Source: Stachybotrys elegans (lineage: Eukaryota > Ascomycota > Sordariomycetes > Hypocreales > Stachybotryaceae). Taken from it: 64,000 bases of DNA. Positions 11,944-23,864 of this stretch are shown one piece after another (positions within the stretch are counted from its first letter, which is position 1; each line of letters begins with the position of its first letter). The notes below the pieces were generated by a model. The model was not told the origin of the DNA. It searched no databases and saw only the letters and a program-made list of their open reading frames with translations. A program made the translations under genes and the position numbers. The DNA lies in NCBI GenBank assembly GCA_020746835.1, contig JAGPNK010000001.1:1550001-1614000 (forward strand). The letters are read 5' to 3'.

Positions 11944-12982
11944 GGCGGCATGCCTGTTACGAAGCCTCTCTACTCGACGTTTCTGGTTGGTATCATTTCC
12001 TGATGACTCTGTACCAAGGCCGAGTCACTCGTCTTTGCTGCGATGCCATGGACGACCGCGATACCCAAACTACACGAAAACAGCGTTTCATCTACCCAGG
12101 AGTTCTTTGGAGAAATGGAGTTTGCAAGGTTTATTAAGTCAGGATTTACAAGGCTCGGTGGTATGCACGACAATCTTCAGCAAAGGGAGCGTTGATCTTT
12201 TTGTCTCGTCCATGATTCGTCTTGGTTGATATGTACGGAACAGCAATGGGGCAGTGTGGTTTAACATGGAGGGACAGAGAACAGGGGCCAACTTTCATGA
12301 CTTGCTTGTATGCTTTGCCCGCAGTTTGCTGCATGGGCGCGCGCGCGATGGATTGCGGGATTCGGGAGGGAGTGGTGTTTGCTATGGTTGGTATTCAAGA
12401 GGCACGCGCGGAATGGCAAGTAGACAGACCTATTACAAGATATTGAATGGCTAGACACGACATGATGTCACGAACGCTTAAAACAGCTCACGGATATACT
12501 CGTATTTATTTGCCGTGCTGGTTGGTAGTTGATATAGCGCACAGCAATCTCAGTAGAGACAGGGCGGCGAGTGGGAGCTCACCAGCTCCCTACAGCTGTC
12601 GTCATCTGGTGGTGAGTGTCGGCTTTTGCTTCTCTCTGTATGTGAACTCCTCCTAGCAAGGAGGCTCTGACCGCGCACCTCCCCGTGAACCCCCCTGCAT
12701 CTCTCACCCGCCGAGTACACACAGGAGTCTCTGGTGGCTTATTCTCTCCACTGTTTGCCCTGCGCTTTATCCTTCTCTAAAGACAATCTAGCATTATCTG
12801 ATATACACTTCTTCCTTCTCCCACCCAACACTGCACGCTCTCTTCTTCACACCACGCTTTCACGTTATCCTCTGAGCATACTTGTGATTCAGAACCAAGA
12901 GAAAATACAACTTCACTATCAGAACATACTCTGTCTTCTTTTATACTTGCATCCTCATTTCGAGTGCCACCAAAGAAGCATC
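11944..12982. other. Intergenic, J-domain gene to Myb-like gene
   Basis: About 1 kb. The left part is 3' UTR. The right part (about 12700-12980) is pyrimidine-rich and looks like a fungal core promoter and leader. No gene seen. Confidence 0.5.
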
Positions 12983-13556
12983 ATGGCTGCTTTCAACGAT
13001 ACCCCAGAGAAGGGCGAGGGGAAGTCAGGAGCCTGGACAGATACCGCCAAGGTAAGCCATCTTATCTCGTGTGCTTTTACCACATACTAACAATGCATAT
13101 AGCTCCAATTTCTCCTTCGTATCATTGGGCAGCTTGCACCCCAAGGCAAAGGCATCGACTGGAAGCGTATCCAGATGCCGGGACGAACCACCAAGTCTCT
13201 GCAGATGATGTGGACCAAGATCCGAAAGGAGATTTCTGAGATTGAAGAACAACAGGCTGAAACCACAACTCCTGTAGCGACACCGAGAAAGCGAAACAGT
13301 GAGTACTTGGCCCCTTTGGTTACATGTGGTCAGCGCCACCAACACTGTCTAGACAAGAAAAAGGCCAAGGTGTTTGACGACGGCGAGGATGTAGACAATT
13401 TCCTGGACCTTAGCGGTATGCAAACTCCAATCAAGAAGCGCAGTGGCAGCGGTAAGGAACACTTCTCCCAGTCACACTTGAGACTGACATAGCACAGAGA
13501 GCCCGGTGCTTCACAGCATCAAGCGCGTCAAGAAGGAGGAGACCGATGAGTACTAG
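12983..13556 (+). CDS. Small Myb/SANT-like nuclear protein
   Basis: Four exons, 12983-13051, 13103-13298, 13353-13451 and 13498-13556, giving 140 residues. Residues ~18-65 resemble a Myb/SANT helix-turn-helix repeat: AWTDTAKLQFLLRIIGQLAP, then IDWKRIQMPGRTTKSLQMMW with spaced tryptophans and a basic turn. The rest is short, with basic clusters (TPRKRNNKKKAK, IKKR, IKRVKKEE) that could act as nuclear localisation signals, and ends DEY. Fungi carry many such single-repeat proteins of unknown role. The frame is exact through four exons and the introns are 46-54 nt, so the gene is real. Binding to DNA is a guess from the fold. A histone-type or chromatin adaptor role is equally possible. Confidence 0.8.
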
Positions 13557-15557
13557 TGTTTTGGCAGCAACAGCGAGATGTGCGGAAACTCATATATGGG
13601 ACTGGCTCGTCACGCATGGAAGACGAGTGTCTTCACTTATTTGCTATGGAGGGTGGAGCATGTGGAATGTCCAATCATCCGGCTGCAACTGAGCGAATGC
13701 GGTGGGGGGATCTGAAGGGAAGCAGTCATTATGACGAGGGTGCATGAGAGCGCGGCAGACTTGTTATGAAGGAAAGGGAAATGCATCTGTCGTTTGTAAG
13801 GTCGGGCTGGGGGAAGCTTTTTCATATGAAGTCGAGGGAGCAGCAAGAAGCGTTACCGGATAGCTACCAAATTCTTGCACAATACCGGCTGCGGCTCTCA
13901 ACTGGCCAGTTTAGCTGAAGAAAGACTGATCCCATTCATCATATATCTCGCGCATGACAAGTCGCAGCGTTGATGAGGATCTTGCCATTTATGGCCGCAC
14001 AAACCGATCGGTATACCACAGTTGTTCACCCGTGGCTCCTTTACCATCAACGATAAGGACCGAACTCACGTTGACGAAGTGGGATGAGCAGACAGGGATA
14101 CTATTGGCCCGCAAGAAATAGTCACGGCAAGAGGAAGATGTCCAGGCAGCCAAAGGCTGGATTATGGGAAGCACGGCAAGACGGCTGGTGTGGACGTAGA
14201 CATGGCCATGGTCAGGCGTCTCACGTATGCACTGGTGGGTGCTGTAGATATATCCGCAGCGAGCTGCATGCCTGAGACCTGCGTCGAAATGATCCAAGTG
14301 ACGAGATGCGTATGCAGATCATGTTGCAGGGTGTGGTGATGCTTGGCCCAGTCTGGTGGTGGAGGCAGGACGGAAGGGAGGTGTGCCTTGCTCTGGCGGC
14401 TTGCACTGCGTTTGAGGAGCTACAAAAGGGCTCCTCTCGGTTGTTATAACAGACGCCAGAGGTAGTGTGAGGAGATAAGAGTCACCCTCCATAGCAGGGA
14501 CGAGGAGCTCGCCACTCCAAGACGGTGGCCGTGTGACTTGGACTCGGACGACGTTTGCATACGGATGCTGAGAAGCAGTTACGATATCGGAAATGGTGGT
14601 CGACGGGCGGGAGCCCTTTGCGGCGTGATGATGCCAAGGATGCATGTCTCAGACGGACCAACCATCTTGATGGCTCGGCAGTAGCATGGAGCGGACCAAG
14701 TAGATCATGAGGAAGCAGCCTAGAGTCCACACCTCCCACCAAGAAAGCCGTGTGTGTGGAGGAGGGTCGGAGAGCCGTGGGAAGTCAAGGGGTTGACGAC
14801 ATGTAGGCTCAATGAGGGCCTTGATGGTTCACGCGACCTGGTCCCTCCATCCATCCTTTTCCATCCCATCCGTGAGTGGCCGGCGGCCATTATGTAACCT
14901 ATGAGCTCCCCGGGCACTAACGCCGCACGGAAAACGGTAGCGGCAGCCGCAAGGGGGCTTGACGCGCACTGGGCAGGCACTGGGCAGGCACTGGGCAGGT
15001 ACGACGGGATGGCAGGCGCAGGTCGGGTGCGAAGTGGGAACCTGGCCACCTAATGCAGGAAGGGAAGCCAGGCAGCCCACCCCTGTTTCCATTTTATCCT
15101 GCTGATCCACCGCGCCGCTGCGAACGAAAGCTTGCATCGAATTTTCCCCAGAGTCGTCGTTGGGAGACATCACATGCGCTGCCTTTCCCTCCACCACCCT
15201 CGCCTTCGCCAACGTCGCCTGTACAGCTCCGTCTCCTTCGCGTCTCCGGCCTGGTTCAGATGCGCGGTCGACTGAATACGATCCCCTTGTGATTCACGCC
15301 CTGGGCCCGCGACAGCATCCACCTCATGGTACCTGGGTACATTTTCGACCTGTATCAATAACTCTTTTTCTTTTCTTTTTTTCTTCCTCCTCCCCTTTTC
15401 CCCCTCACATCGACATCCTCCGTCTCGACCGGTTCTACGCCCTCTTGCGAACGGAAACTTGCTGTTTGTGGGATCAGCCCGTCTGTTCATACCAGGCTCG
15501 TGGTCTGCCCCTTGTCAAGGCTCTCTGGACCGGACATAACTGCGTTCGACCAACAAA
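13557..15557. other. Long intergenic region before NMA111
   Basis: About 2 kb with no supported gene. A minus-strand frame at 14319-14645 is open for 108 codons but lacks the codon bias of the neighbours. Holds three exact copies of an 11-bp unit at 14966-14998. The CT-rich tract at about 15360-15410 probably lies in the NMA111 promoter or leader. Confidence 0.5.
14966..14998. repeat. Tandem repeat, 3 x 11 bp (GCACTGGGCAG)
   Basis: Three perfect head-to-tail copies, about 560 bp upstream of the NMA111 start. No flanking mobile element. Function unknown. Confidence 0.9.
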
Positions 15558-18500
15558 ATGAACGGCACGCGAGGTCAGGCTAGGGGCAAGAGAAAGGCTT
15601 CCAACTCTCCGGAGGAGCCCCGTTCGGCAAAGAGGCCAGTCAATGGAAAGCACAGCCCCGAGGATGAGAGTCCAGACGTCGAAGAGATCGAGTACGACGA
15701 TGAAACCTCCGACTCGCCGATGCTCTATGCTGGCCTGCCGGGGAGCCCTGGAGAGTGGCAGGATACTATTCAGAACGTGGTTCGCAATGTCGTGGCCATC
15801 CGCTTCTGCCAGACTTGCTCTTTCGACACGGACACTGCTCTGACAAGCGAGGCCACCGGTTTTGTAGTCGATGCGCAGCGCGGGTAAGCTTAGCCCTCCC
15901 CCCGGCGACGCCTTAAACAGTTTGCTAACGTCTTGCAGCTACATCTTGACCAATCGACACGTCGTGGGCGCGGGTCCCTTTTGGGGACACTGCGTCTTCG
16001 ATAACCACGAGGAAGTAGACTGCTACCCAGTCTATCGTGATCCGGTGCACGATTTTGGAATTCTCCGCTACGACCCCAAGGCCCTCAAATACATGCAGGT
16101 CGATGGCCTAGAACTGTGTCCCGACCAGGCCAAAGGTAAGGAGCAGCACCCGTATAAGCTTGTCTTGTTGAGGAGACTAACAGACGCCCAGTGGGAGCGG
16201 AGATCCGCGTAGTCGGTAACGATGCCGGCGAGAAGCTCAGCATCCTCTCCGGTGTCATCAGCCGTCTTGACCGAAACGCACCTGAGTACGGTGAGGGTTA
16301 CAGCGATTTCAACACGTGCTACTACCAGGCAAACGCTGCCGCCAGCGGAGGCAGTTCTGGTAGTCCTGTCGTCAGCAAGGACGGCTCAGCCGTTGCACTC
16401 CAGGCCGGTGGTCGCTCTGATGGAGCATCCACTGACTATTTCCTACCCCTGGACCGACCCCTGCGCGCTCTTCAGTGCATCCAGCAGGGCAAGCCAGTCA
16501 CACGAGGAGACATCCAGTGCCATTTCCTCCTCAAGCCGTTTGACGAGTGCAGGCGTCTTGGCCTGAGCCCCAAGTGGGAGGCTGCTATGCGTCAGGCCTT
16601 CCCGGATGAAACCAACATGCTTGTGGCCGAGATTGTGCTACCCATGGGCCCATCAGACAAGAAGATTGAGGAGGGCGACGTGCTCATCAAGGTCAACGAC
16701 GAGCTCATTACACAGTTCATTCGCCTGGATGATATCATGGACAGCAGTGTAGGCAAGACGGTCAAAATACTGCTGCAGCGAGGCGGCGAGGACGTCGAGG
16801 TCGACATCGAGGTGGGCGATCTGCACAAGATCACGCCTGACCGTTTCGTTACGGTTGCCGGTGCGAGCTTCCATAACCTTTCCTACCAGCAAGCTCGTCT
16901 ATATGCCGTTCCCGTGCAGGGCGTCTTTGTCTGCGAATCTGCAGGCTCATTCCGATTCGATGGCGGCGATCATGGCTGGATAATCCAGACGGTTGACCAC
17001 AAAAAGGTACCTGATCTCGACAGCTTTATCGAAGTGATGAAGGGCATCCCGGACAGGGCAAGAGTTGTCATCACATATAAGCACCTCCGCGATCTTCACA
17101 CTCTGAACACAACCATTATCTACATAGACCGCCACTGGTCTGCCAAGATGAAGATGGCAATCCGAAACGACGAGACTGGCTTGTGGGACTTTTCTGACCT
17201 AAGTGATCCCTTGCCGCCCGTTGTGCCTCAAAGACGGACCGCCTCCTTCATTGAGCTCGATCACATGCCGGATCCTAAAATCGCAGAGCTGATCAAGAGC
17301 TTTGTGCACATCAGCTGCACCATGCCCATCAAGCTTGACGGCTTTCCCAAGAATCGCCGATGGGGCATGGGCCTGGTGATCGACGCAGAGAAGGGCCTAG
17401 TGCTCATCTCGAGAGCTATTGTGCCTTATGACCTGTGCGACATCACTGTGACTATTGCCGACAGCATCTTTGTGGAGGGCAAGGTTGTGTTTTTGCACCC
17501 GCTGCAGAACTATACGGTTGTCCAGTACGACCCGTCGCTCGTTGACGCCCCTGTCAAGAGTGCCAGACTCAGCAGCATCCCCCTGAAGCAAGGAGCCGAG
17601 ACGTACTTCCTGGGATACAACAGGATCGGGCGTGTTGTGCACTCCAAGACCAACGTCACAGAAGTCACAGCTGTCGCGATCCCCGCCAACTCGGGGGCTC
17701 CTCGCTACAGGGCGATCAACGTTGATGCCATTACCATCGATAGCCCCCTCGGATCGACCTGCAACAGTGGTGTTCTTGTCGCCCCCGATGGTACCGTCCA
17801 GGCGCTGTGGCTGTCCTACCTGGGAGAAAGGTCACACTGCAGCCAGAGGGACGAGGAGTACTATCTCGGTATGGGCACGCCCTCGCTGCTGCCTGTCATC
17901 GAGGCCATCCAAAAGGGGGACACTCCCAAGCTGCGGATCCTTTCGGTCGAGTTCCGTGCCATTCCCATGTCTCAGGCATCCGTCATGGGGGTGTCGGATG
18001 ATTGGATCAAGAAGGTCACCGAGGCCAACCGATCCCACCACCAGCTCTTCATGGTTAGCAAACGCGCTTTTGAGCGTGTAAACCAGCCCGTATCTCTTCT
18101 TGAGGGCGACATTATCCTGACGCTCAACGGAAAGATTTGCACCACCATCTCTGACTTTGACATCATGTACTCCAACGATGTCCTCGAAGCCCTTATCATC
18201 CGGGACTGTGAGGTGATGCAGCTTGAGATTCAGACAGTGTCTGCGGATGACATTGAGACGGATCACGCTGTATCATTCTGCGGCGCTGTCTTCCACCGAC
18301 CTCACCAGGCGGTTCGTCAGCAAATTAGCAAGCTGCACAGCGAGGTTTACGTGTCGAGCCGTATCCGTGGATCCCCGGCTTACCAGTATGGCGTCGCCCC
18401 TACCAACTTCATCACCCACGTCAATGGCCAGCCGACCCCGGATCTCAAGTCGTTTATCGAGGAAACTCGAAAGATTCCCGACAACACATGTAAGTATAGA

Positions 18501-18748
18501 CCTATCATGGAAACTTGGACAATGCTAATCAGTTTCTAGACTTCCGCCTCAAGGCAGTCACGTTTGACTCGGTGCCATGGGTCATCACCATGAAGAAGAA
18601 CGACCATTATTTCCCTACCATGGAATGGATCAAGGACGCCAACGAGCCATGTGGCTGGCGGCGAGTCTCGTACGAGGGGAACATGGTCTTTGAGGGCGAG
18701 GCCGTTGACGGAGTTCCTACCGTGACTGAGGATGCCGACATGGAGTAA
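15558..18748 (+). CDS. NMA111: NMA111, HtrA-like nuclear serine protease
   Basis: Four exons, 15558-15883, 15939-16135, 16192-18489 and 18540-18748, giving 1009 residues (yeast Nma111 has 997). The N-terminus is basic and then acidic ([18 protein letters not shown], then [10 protein letters not shown]), consistent with nuclear import. The trypsin-like domain carries the triad: His in LTNRHVVG (116), Asp in VHDFGIL (147) and Ser in GGSSGSPVV (~232). PDZ modules follow (for example [17 protein letters not shown]), then a second, degenerate protease-like half and further PDZ segments, the double arrangement typical of this family. In yeast it acts in apoptosis-like death, cleaving the IAP protein Bir1. 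The leader contains a short uORF near 15335. All catalytic residues are present, so the protein should be active. Confidence 0.96.
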
Positions 18749-19503
18749 GGGCATTACCATCCTGTCGATGCAGCAACACCAGCTGCGATAACCCAGTGCG
18801 TTTATTATGGCGTTTGTGATATCCACGAGGGGGTTTGTGTCCAGGCCGGTTCCTTCCTCTTCTCTTTCCCACTTTTCATTTTCATTTTCTTCACCTTCTT
18901 TTCCTCCTCCCGCCACACACACACACATCAGGTTGTATGGGGGACATGACATGTGGACTCTGGATACGCCGTGACTTGGCCGAGATTGATGGACTCGGAC
19001 CAGCTTGTGGCCATATAGACAGGTGGCTGGGCAATGCGCTGGACAGAAACGGCAGCCTAATGCAGGACTCTCGGGGAAACGGGATACCTAATTTACAGCT
19101 TACATGTAGCAATATCTAAGAAGCGGCAGGTCAAAGGCCTTGCTAAGCAGTGTAACAATGGATGCAACACGCCTATTATTGTTGTCATTCTTTCAAGGCA
19201 AAGCCCAAGTGAACGTCTAGTAGATGCAGATATAAATCCTCGTTATTTGGGTGTTTGGGTCCCTGGTATCCGCACATGGATGTACCTGCTTGTGCCCCGC
19301 AATGAGCTCAGCAGAGGGGCTGCCTGGTCTCTGGCCGGGGGAGCTTACCTTTGGCAGAACCCGAACCAAACATCCCACCCATCCTTGGTTTAAACGTCTG
19401 CCTGGTTTAGCCATCGGAACATATAATAATAGCTTCTACCAGACCACCGCCTTTTCCCACTTGCCTCGTACCTGGCTCACATCTATTCACCTCAACTTGT
19501 ATA
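18749..19503. other. Intergenic, NMA111 to IST1
   Basis: About 755 bp. Left part is a pyrimidine-rich 3' flank with a short CA repeat near 18917-18926. No gene seen. Confidence 0.5.
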
Positions 19504-20512
19504 ATGGCTCCCGCAGCCTCCGCGACGGTAAGCTAATCGGCGACGGAATTGAGTGTTCCAAGTACCCCGCCGCCAAACATAGGCAGGCTGGCAGGGGGGC
19601 AAAGAGTGACGCAATTGCTAATCGGGAATGACGCTCCAGACAAAGCTCAAAGTCCAGCTCAAGCTGGCCATCGCAAGGCTGCGGATGGTGCAGCAGCGCG
19701 ATGAGCAGCTCGGCAAGACGCAGCGCAGGGCCATGGCGCAGCTGCTCGAGGCCGGCAAGATCGATTCCGCCACGATCCGCGTCGAGAACATTATCCGCTC
19801 CGACATCACCACCGAGCTGCACGAGATCCTCGAGCTCTACTGCGAACTCCTCCTGGCGCGCGCTGGGCTACTCGAGGGATCGGCCTGCGACCCGGGGCTG
19901 GAGGAGGCCATCAAGAGCATCATATACGCCGCCCCCAAGACGGAGATCAAGGAGCTCATCACCGTCAGGGGCCTGTTGGCGGAAAAGTACGGCAAGGAGT
20001 TTGTCATGACGGCCATGGAAAACACCGACGGCAAGGTCAACGAGAAGGTGGTCAGGAAGCTCAGCGTCGAGCCGCCGCGAAAAGAGCTCGTCGTCGGCTA
20101 CCTGGAAGAGATTGCCAAGGCGTACGGAGTGGACTGGCCGAAGCGCGAGAAGCTCAATGCGCCACCGGATCTGCTGGACGAGGACGATGACGAGGAAGAC
20201 ACGCCTTCAGGCGGGCTGGCGCAAAGGGTCTTGGAGGACCCCCTAGAGGCAGACGACGACCTGGCAAGGAACGAGGAGCGGCTAAGAGGGGCGACGCCTC
20301 CGCGGGTGCGCCCCGGCGGACCGCAGAGCCCTCTTACGGTGACGCCGCCCAAGATGACGACGGACAACGTGCACCCCAAGGTGACGCACGGGTCGGTCGA
20401 GCTGAAGCCCAACAACAAGATGCAGGCGGCGGCCAGGAAGCGCGAGCCGGAAGGGTCGGTGCCGGACATTAGCGATCTAGAGAGGCGGTTCGCCGCTCTG
20501 AAGAAGGGCTGA
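19504..20512 (+). CDS. IST1: IST1, regulator of Vps4 in ESCRT-III
   Basis: Two exons, 19504-19527 (MAPAASAT) and 19640-20512, giving 298 residues. A second in-frame ATG at 19628 lies inside the intron and is not used if the intron is spliced. Residues ~9-180 are the IST1 (DUF292) helical domain: KLKVQLKLAIARLRMVQQRDEQ, RRAMAQLLEAGKIDSATIRVEN, IRSDITTELHEILELYCELL and EAIKSIIYAAP. It folds like ESCRT-III subunits and binds Vps4 and Did2 to regulate filament disassembly at endosomes. The tail is acidic then Pro-rich (LDEDDDEEDT) and ends VPDISDLERRFAALKKG, a plausible MIT-interacting motif of the kind that docks Vps4. Codon third positions are strongly GC-rich. Confidence 0.93.
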
Positions 20513-20985
20513 GGGGCGAGGGGCGGGGGTTGTTTGTGTGGCATTCGGCACGGAGTTGGTGACTGCGCGGGTCTTTGAGCTTCCTTCTTTTTACTACCAC
20601 TAACGTACTTGAGCAAGGCAGAGAGATACATATTGCAATTCAGGCGATATTTGTAGAAGAAACTTGGCGCTTGGATTTTGACTGATTCGAGTCTACATAC
20701 CTACCTACTTATGCATGTAGGTAGTGCAATACTTGGCAGGTGTTGTCAGCTGCTAGATACCTCCTGCAATGGCTCTCTAAAGGCCTGGTTCACACCTCGG
20801 AGTCGGAAGGCAGCCTCAGTATGTATCTTGCTCCTTCCAAAACGACTGTCCCACATGTACACTTCCCACTTACTACTCCTCGGCCATTCTGCTCAGCCTT
20901 TTTCTCCTTCCACCTCGTGGGCCCCATCATCGTCTTCACGCCCTCCAGCAGCCCCTCAACATTTCCAAACTGCTCCGTCGCAGCC
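20513..20985. other. Intergenic, IST1 to zinc-knuckle gene
   Basis: 473 bp. The frame of the next gene is open upstream to an earlier ATG at 20740, but the ATG at 20986 has the better context and starts the recognisable protein, so this stretch is taken as promoter and leader. Confidence 0.45.
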
Positions 20986-22896
20986 ATGGACTCAGATGCG
21001 GTGATTCTCGAAAACGTGCGCACAGCACTGAAGCTAAACAATGTGCGTCACTTTGACGACCTGAAGCATATTCGTCAGAATACCCTCGAGGGCCGTTTTG
21101 ACCGCGGCATGCGAAAGCTATGGCCAAAGAGTATAACCTCCATCTTCTCTGTCTGGTTACGTGGACAGGCCACCAAGGACTGCACAATGCCACACCACGA
21201 AATGGTTGACCGCTGGTATGATTTCCTTGTTGGAAAACGCTTTTCGCCCAAGGAGGTTCTCGAGGTCTGGAGAATCTGTGTGGGAGCAGACTCTCCTGAC
21301 TTTCCAGACAACCACAACAAGTCTGGCAAACCAGCCGCGCGTTTGATATTGAGATTTAATTTGCAGCTCGAAAAAAGGCTGGGCGCCCATGACAATACAG
21401 GTCTCCAGTCATCCACAAACAACTCCCGGCCCGTCGAGCCTAGTCCAGTGAGCAAGAACCTGGGGGTCACGCACAAGAATCCTCCGAACACCAAGAAGAA
21501 TAAGAAGAAGTCGAAGAATGGAGGAGTATCCAAGAAGATGAAGAACTCCGTCAGCGCTTCTGACTTGGCTAAATCCTCGTGGGACGAGCTGGCACGGGGT
21601 GCTGACAGAACACCCCCCCAAGCTGAGGAGTCAGACCAAGCACCTGCCCTGCCATCCAAATGCGTTTGCTCCAGCTGTAAATCTGAGGGTATGTCCGGTC
21701 ATGGCATGAAAATATTCTCAGGCCTCCCTCTGACTGTCTAGGACACTCTGTCTGGGGTTGTCCCTATCTGGATCATCTGACCCCAAAGCCTGACTACATA
21801 TGCTACAACTGTGGCATGAAGGGAGCACACTACGTGAACGATTGCGATGCTATTCCCCAACGAAGAGCTTCGGGCACAGCCTCGGGTGCTCCTTCGGTGT
21901 CTTCCTTGTATGCTGACCCTGGATACTACGGGGAGAATATGTACGCGGATGGTGAATCCGAGGCCCATGTTTCTGACCATTGGCCACCATACAGGGATAC
22001 AATGCCTACAAGAGAGAATGGCAGTACGATGGACAGGTTCTGGTCGGATTTACAAGCCAACTACATGGACGTGCTTCGAGACAACAGCCTTCAAAGACGG
22101 GGCTCGCCGACATGCCATGTGGACGCTTTGACAGCCATCCATGAAGAAGGCCGTTTGTCTCCTTAGGAAGGGGTAGGTTCACGATGCTGCCATCTTGGCT
22201 TGCCGTACTCACTCTTCCCCGATAGGACAAGGCAGCCCGTTTCAACGTATATCAGTATGAGGGTCAAGATGGCATCTATCCAAGTAACGACGAGGTAGAT
22301 GTTAAGATTGAGGCCGCAGACTTCTCGGAAGTCCTCGAGATCGAGCATGGAGAAACTTTGGCGAACCAGGCACAGTCGACCAAAAGACGCATATCCGAGC
22401 TTGGAGATACTCATGCTGCCCCTGATGCCATTCGAAGCAATGGCATACTGGAGTCAATCTCGACAGGCAAAAGGCGCAAGGTAGCTCACGAGGAGACGAC
22501 TTTGACTTATAAGTTAGGTATTCCTGAACCATCAGCTATGCCAACAACACCCCTCACTCCTCAGCCAGGAGTTGCAAAAGCAGGCTCAGTGCTTGAGATG
22601 GCGAAAGTCGCAGCTTTGGGGGCGAGAAAGTTGGCCCGTGGAAACCGTTCCTATGACCCATTGGTGTATTGGCTGTTCCGCGACAAAGAGAACCTGAGCC
22701 CGAAGCGTTTGACGCGGCCAACAGCGTTGAGCATGTGGCCGGATGAAGGACCATCAGCAGAGCAAATGGAAGAGGTACGTGGCTATTGTAGACACAAGCA
22801 GCCTGAGCTAATTGACAAGATAAGGCACTTTCAATGGATACCATGATGCAAGATCTGCATCTTGACGCTCAAGTCGTGCTGTACATGGGCGTTTAG
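20986..22896 (+). CDS. Zinc-knuckle (CCHC) protein, with in-frame TAG before an intron
   Basis: Proposed exons are 20986-21688, 21742-22172, 22226-22774 and 22825-22896. Read literally, translation ends at a TAG at 22164-22166 and gives 375 residues. Six bases later a good donor (GTAGGT at 22173) and an acceptor at 22225 lead in the correct phase into 183 more codons and a final exon ending at TAG 22894-22896. Motifs: an N-terminal helical region (residues 1-120), a lysine-rich linker (KKNKKKSKNGG), knuckle one C228-x2-C231-x4-H236-x4-C241, and knuckle two C255-x2-C258-x5-H264-x4-C269, one residue longer than standard. Such knuckles bind single-stranded RNA and occur in AIR1/2-type TRAMP subunits; no closer orthologue is recognised. 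The downstream part (KRRKVAHEE, SYDPLVYWLFRDKENLSPKR) looks coding. Whether one or two products exist is open. Confidence 0.7.
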
Positions 22897-23318
22897 AAGA
22901 TATGAAGGCGCCGTCAACACGACACACATCTCATTACGGCTATTTTCAGTTGTCCACTACAGGGATCCGCAAGTACATCGAATAGTATTTACATGGACAT
23001 ATCCCATTTCCTTGAGTTGAAGGACGGTTAAGGGGATTTTAGTGGCTCGGGCGATAATCAGCAGCAGAGAGGATGCATGTGGCCAGGGAGATATGACAGA
23101 TTCTTATGGTATCTATTGCCAAATCATGGCCTCGCAAATGGCATGCAACATGTGGTAATGACGTGTGTGTCCAACTCCAAACGCCGTCCAGGATTTTGCC
23201 CGTGCGCCGAAATATAATGCGGCCCCCATAGCTTCGATGGTGTGCTCGCTCCCTCTCCATTCCCCGTGATGGTATTCGTTTTCTATCTTTTTCTCGCTTC
23301 TCTTCAAAGAGTGCCCTC
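22897..23318. other. Convergent intergenic region
   Basis: 422 bp between two converging stop codons; 3' UTRs only. No terminator-type repeat seen. Confidence 0.55.
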
Positions 23319-23864
23319 TTACTCTAGCTTATCTAGATGCTCGAGCCGCGTGAGCACGACCTGTTTGGACGTCTCCTCAATCTCACCAGCGAGGAAGACT
23401 TCGTCGAGGATGGCGTAGACCTTGTAGAAGTTGAAGACGAGGTCGAGCTCGCAGACATTGCCGAAGAAGGCGTCGAGGACCTCGACGAAGAAGTGAATTG
23501 CCTCGAGGTAGGCGAGCTCGTTGTCGTTTGTGTCGACACAGGCACAGAAGAAGAGGCCGGCGTATCGGCGGTAGACGATCTTGGAGTTGCGGAACTCGAC
23601 AAAGTTGGACTGGTATTTCTGGTCGCGGGGGGCGACGAGTCGGTGCACCTCGCCCTTGACCTTGATCTTCTCGTCGTCGCTGAAGGGCGCGTACCACTTG
23701 GCCAAGCGGGTCTTGCCTCTGCAGATTGGTTAGGATATATACATGATTGACGTAGGTGCGGAGTGGGAGTCTCGGAGCGGAAAGGGGGGTGAACAGAAGG
23801 ATGGGATGATTGAGGGTCGGGGTAGATCGTACTGGCGGTTCTGGATGAGGATAAAGGAGAGCAT
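23319..23864 (-). CDS. APS2: AP-2 complex subunit sigma
   Basis: Two exons, 23864-23833 and 23718-23319, giving 143 residues (human AP2S1 has 142). The protein starts [11 protein letters not shown], joined across the intron to [17 protein letters not shown], then [47 protein letters not shown]-like helices, [18 protein letters not shown] and [14 protein letters not shown]. This is a sigma adaptin (longin-like fold). The [15 protein letters not shown] and [13 protein letters not shown] matches, plus the [12 protein letters not shown] segment, fit AP-2 rather than AP-1 or AP-3. It is the small core subunit of the clathrin adaptor at the plasma membrane and helps form the dileucine cargo site. 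The short first exon (32 nt) is typical for this gene in fungi. Confidence 0.95.

Noticed and set aside
14319..14645. Minus-strand frame of 108 codons before NMA111
   Set aside because: Third-position usage is even, unlike the genes around it, and overlapping frames are equally open. Would need transcript or conservation evidence.
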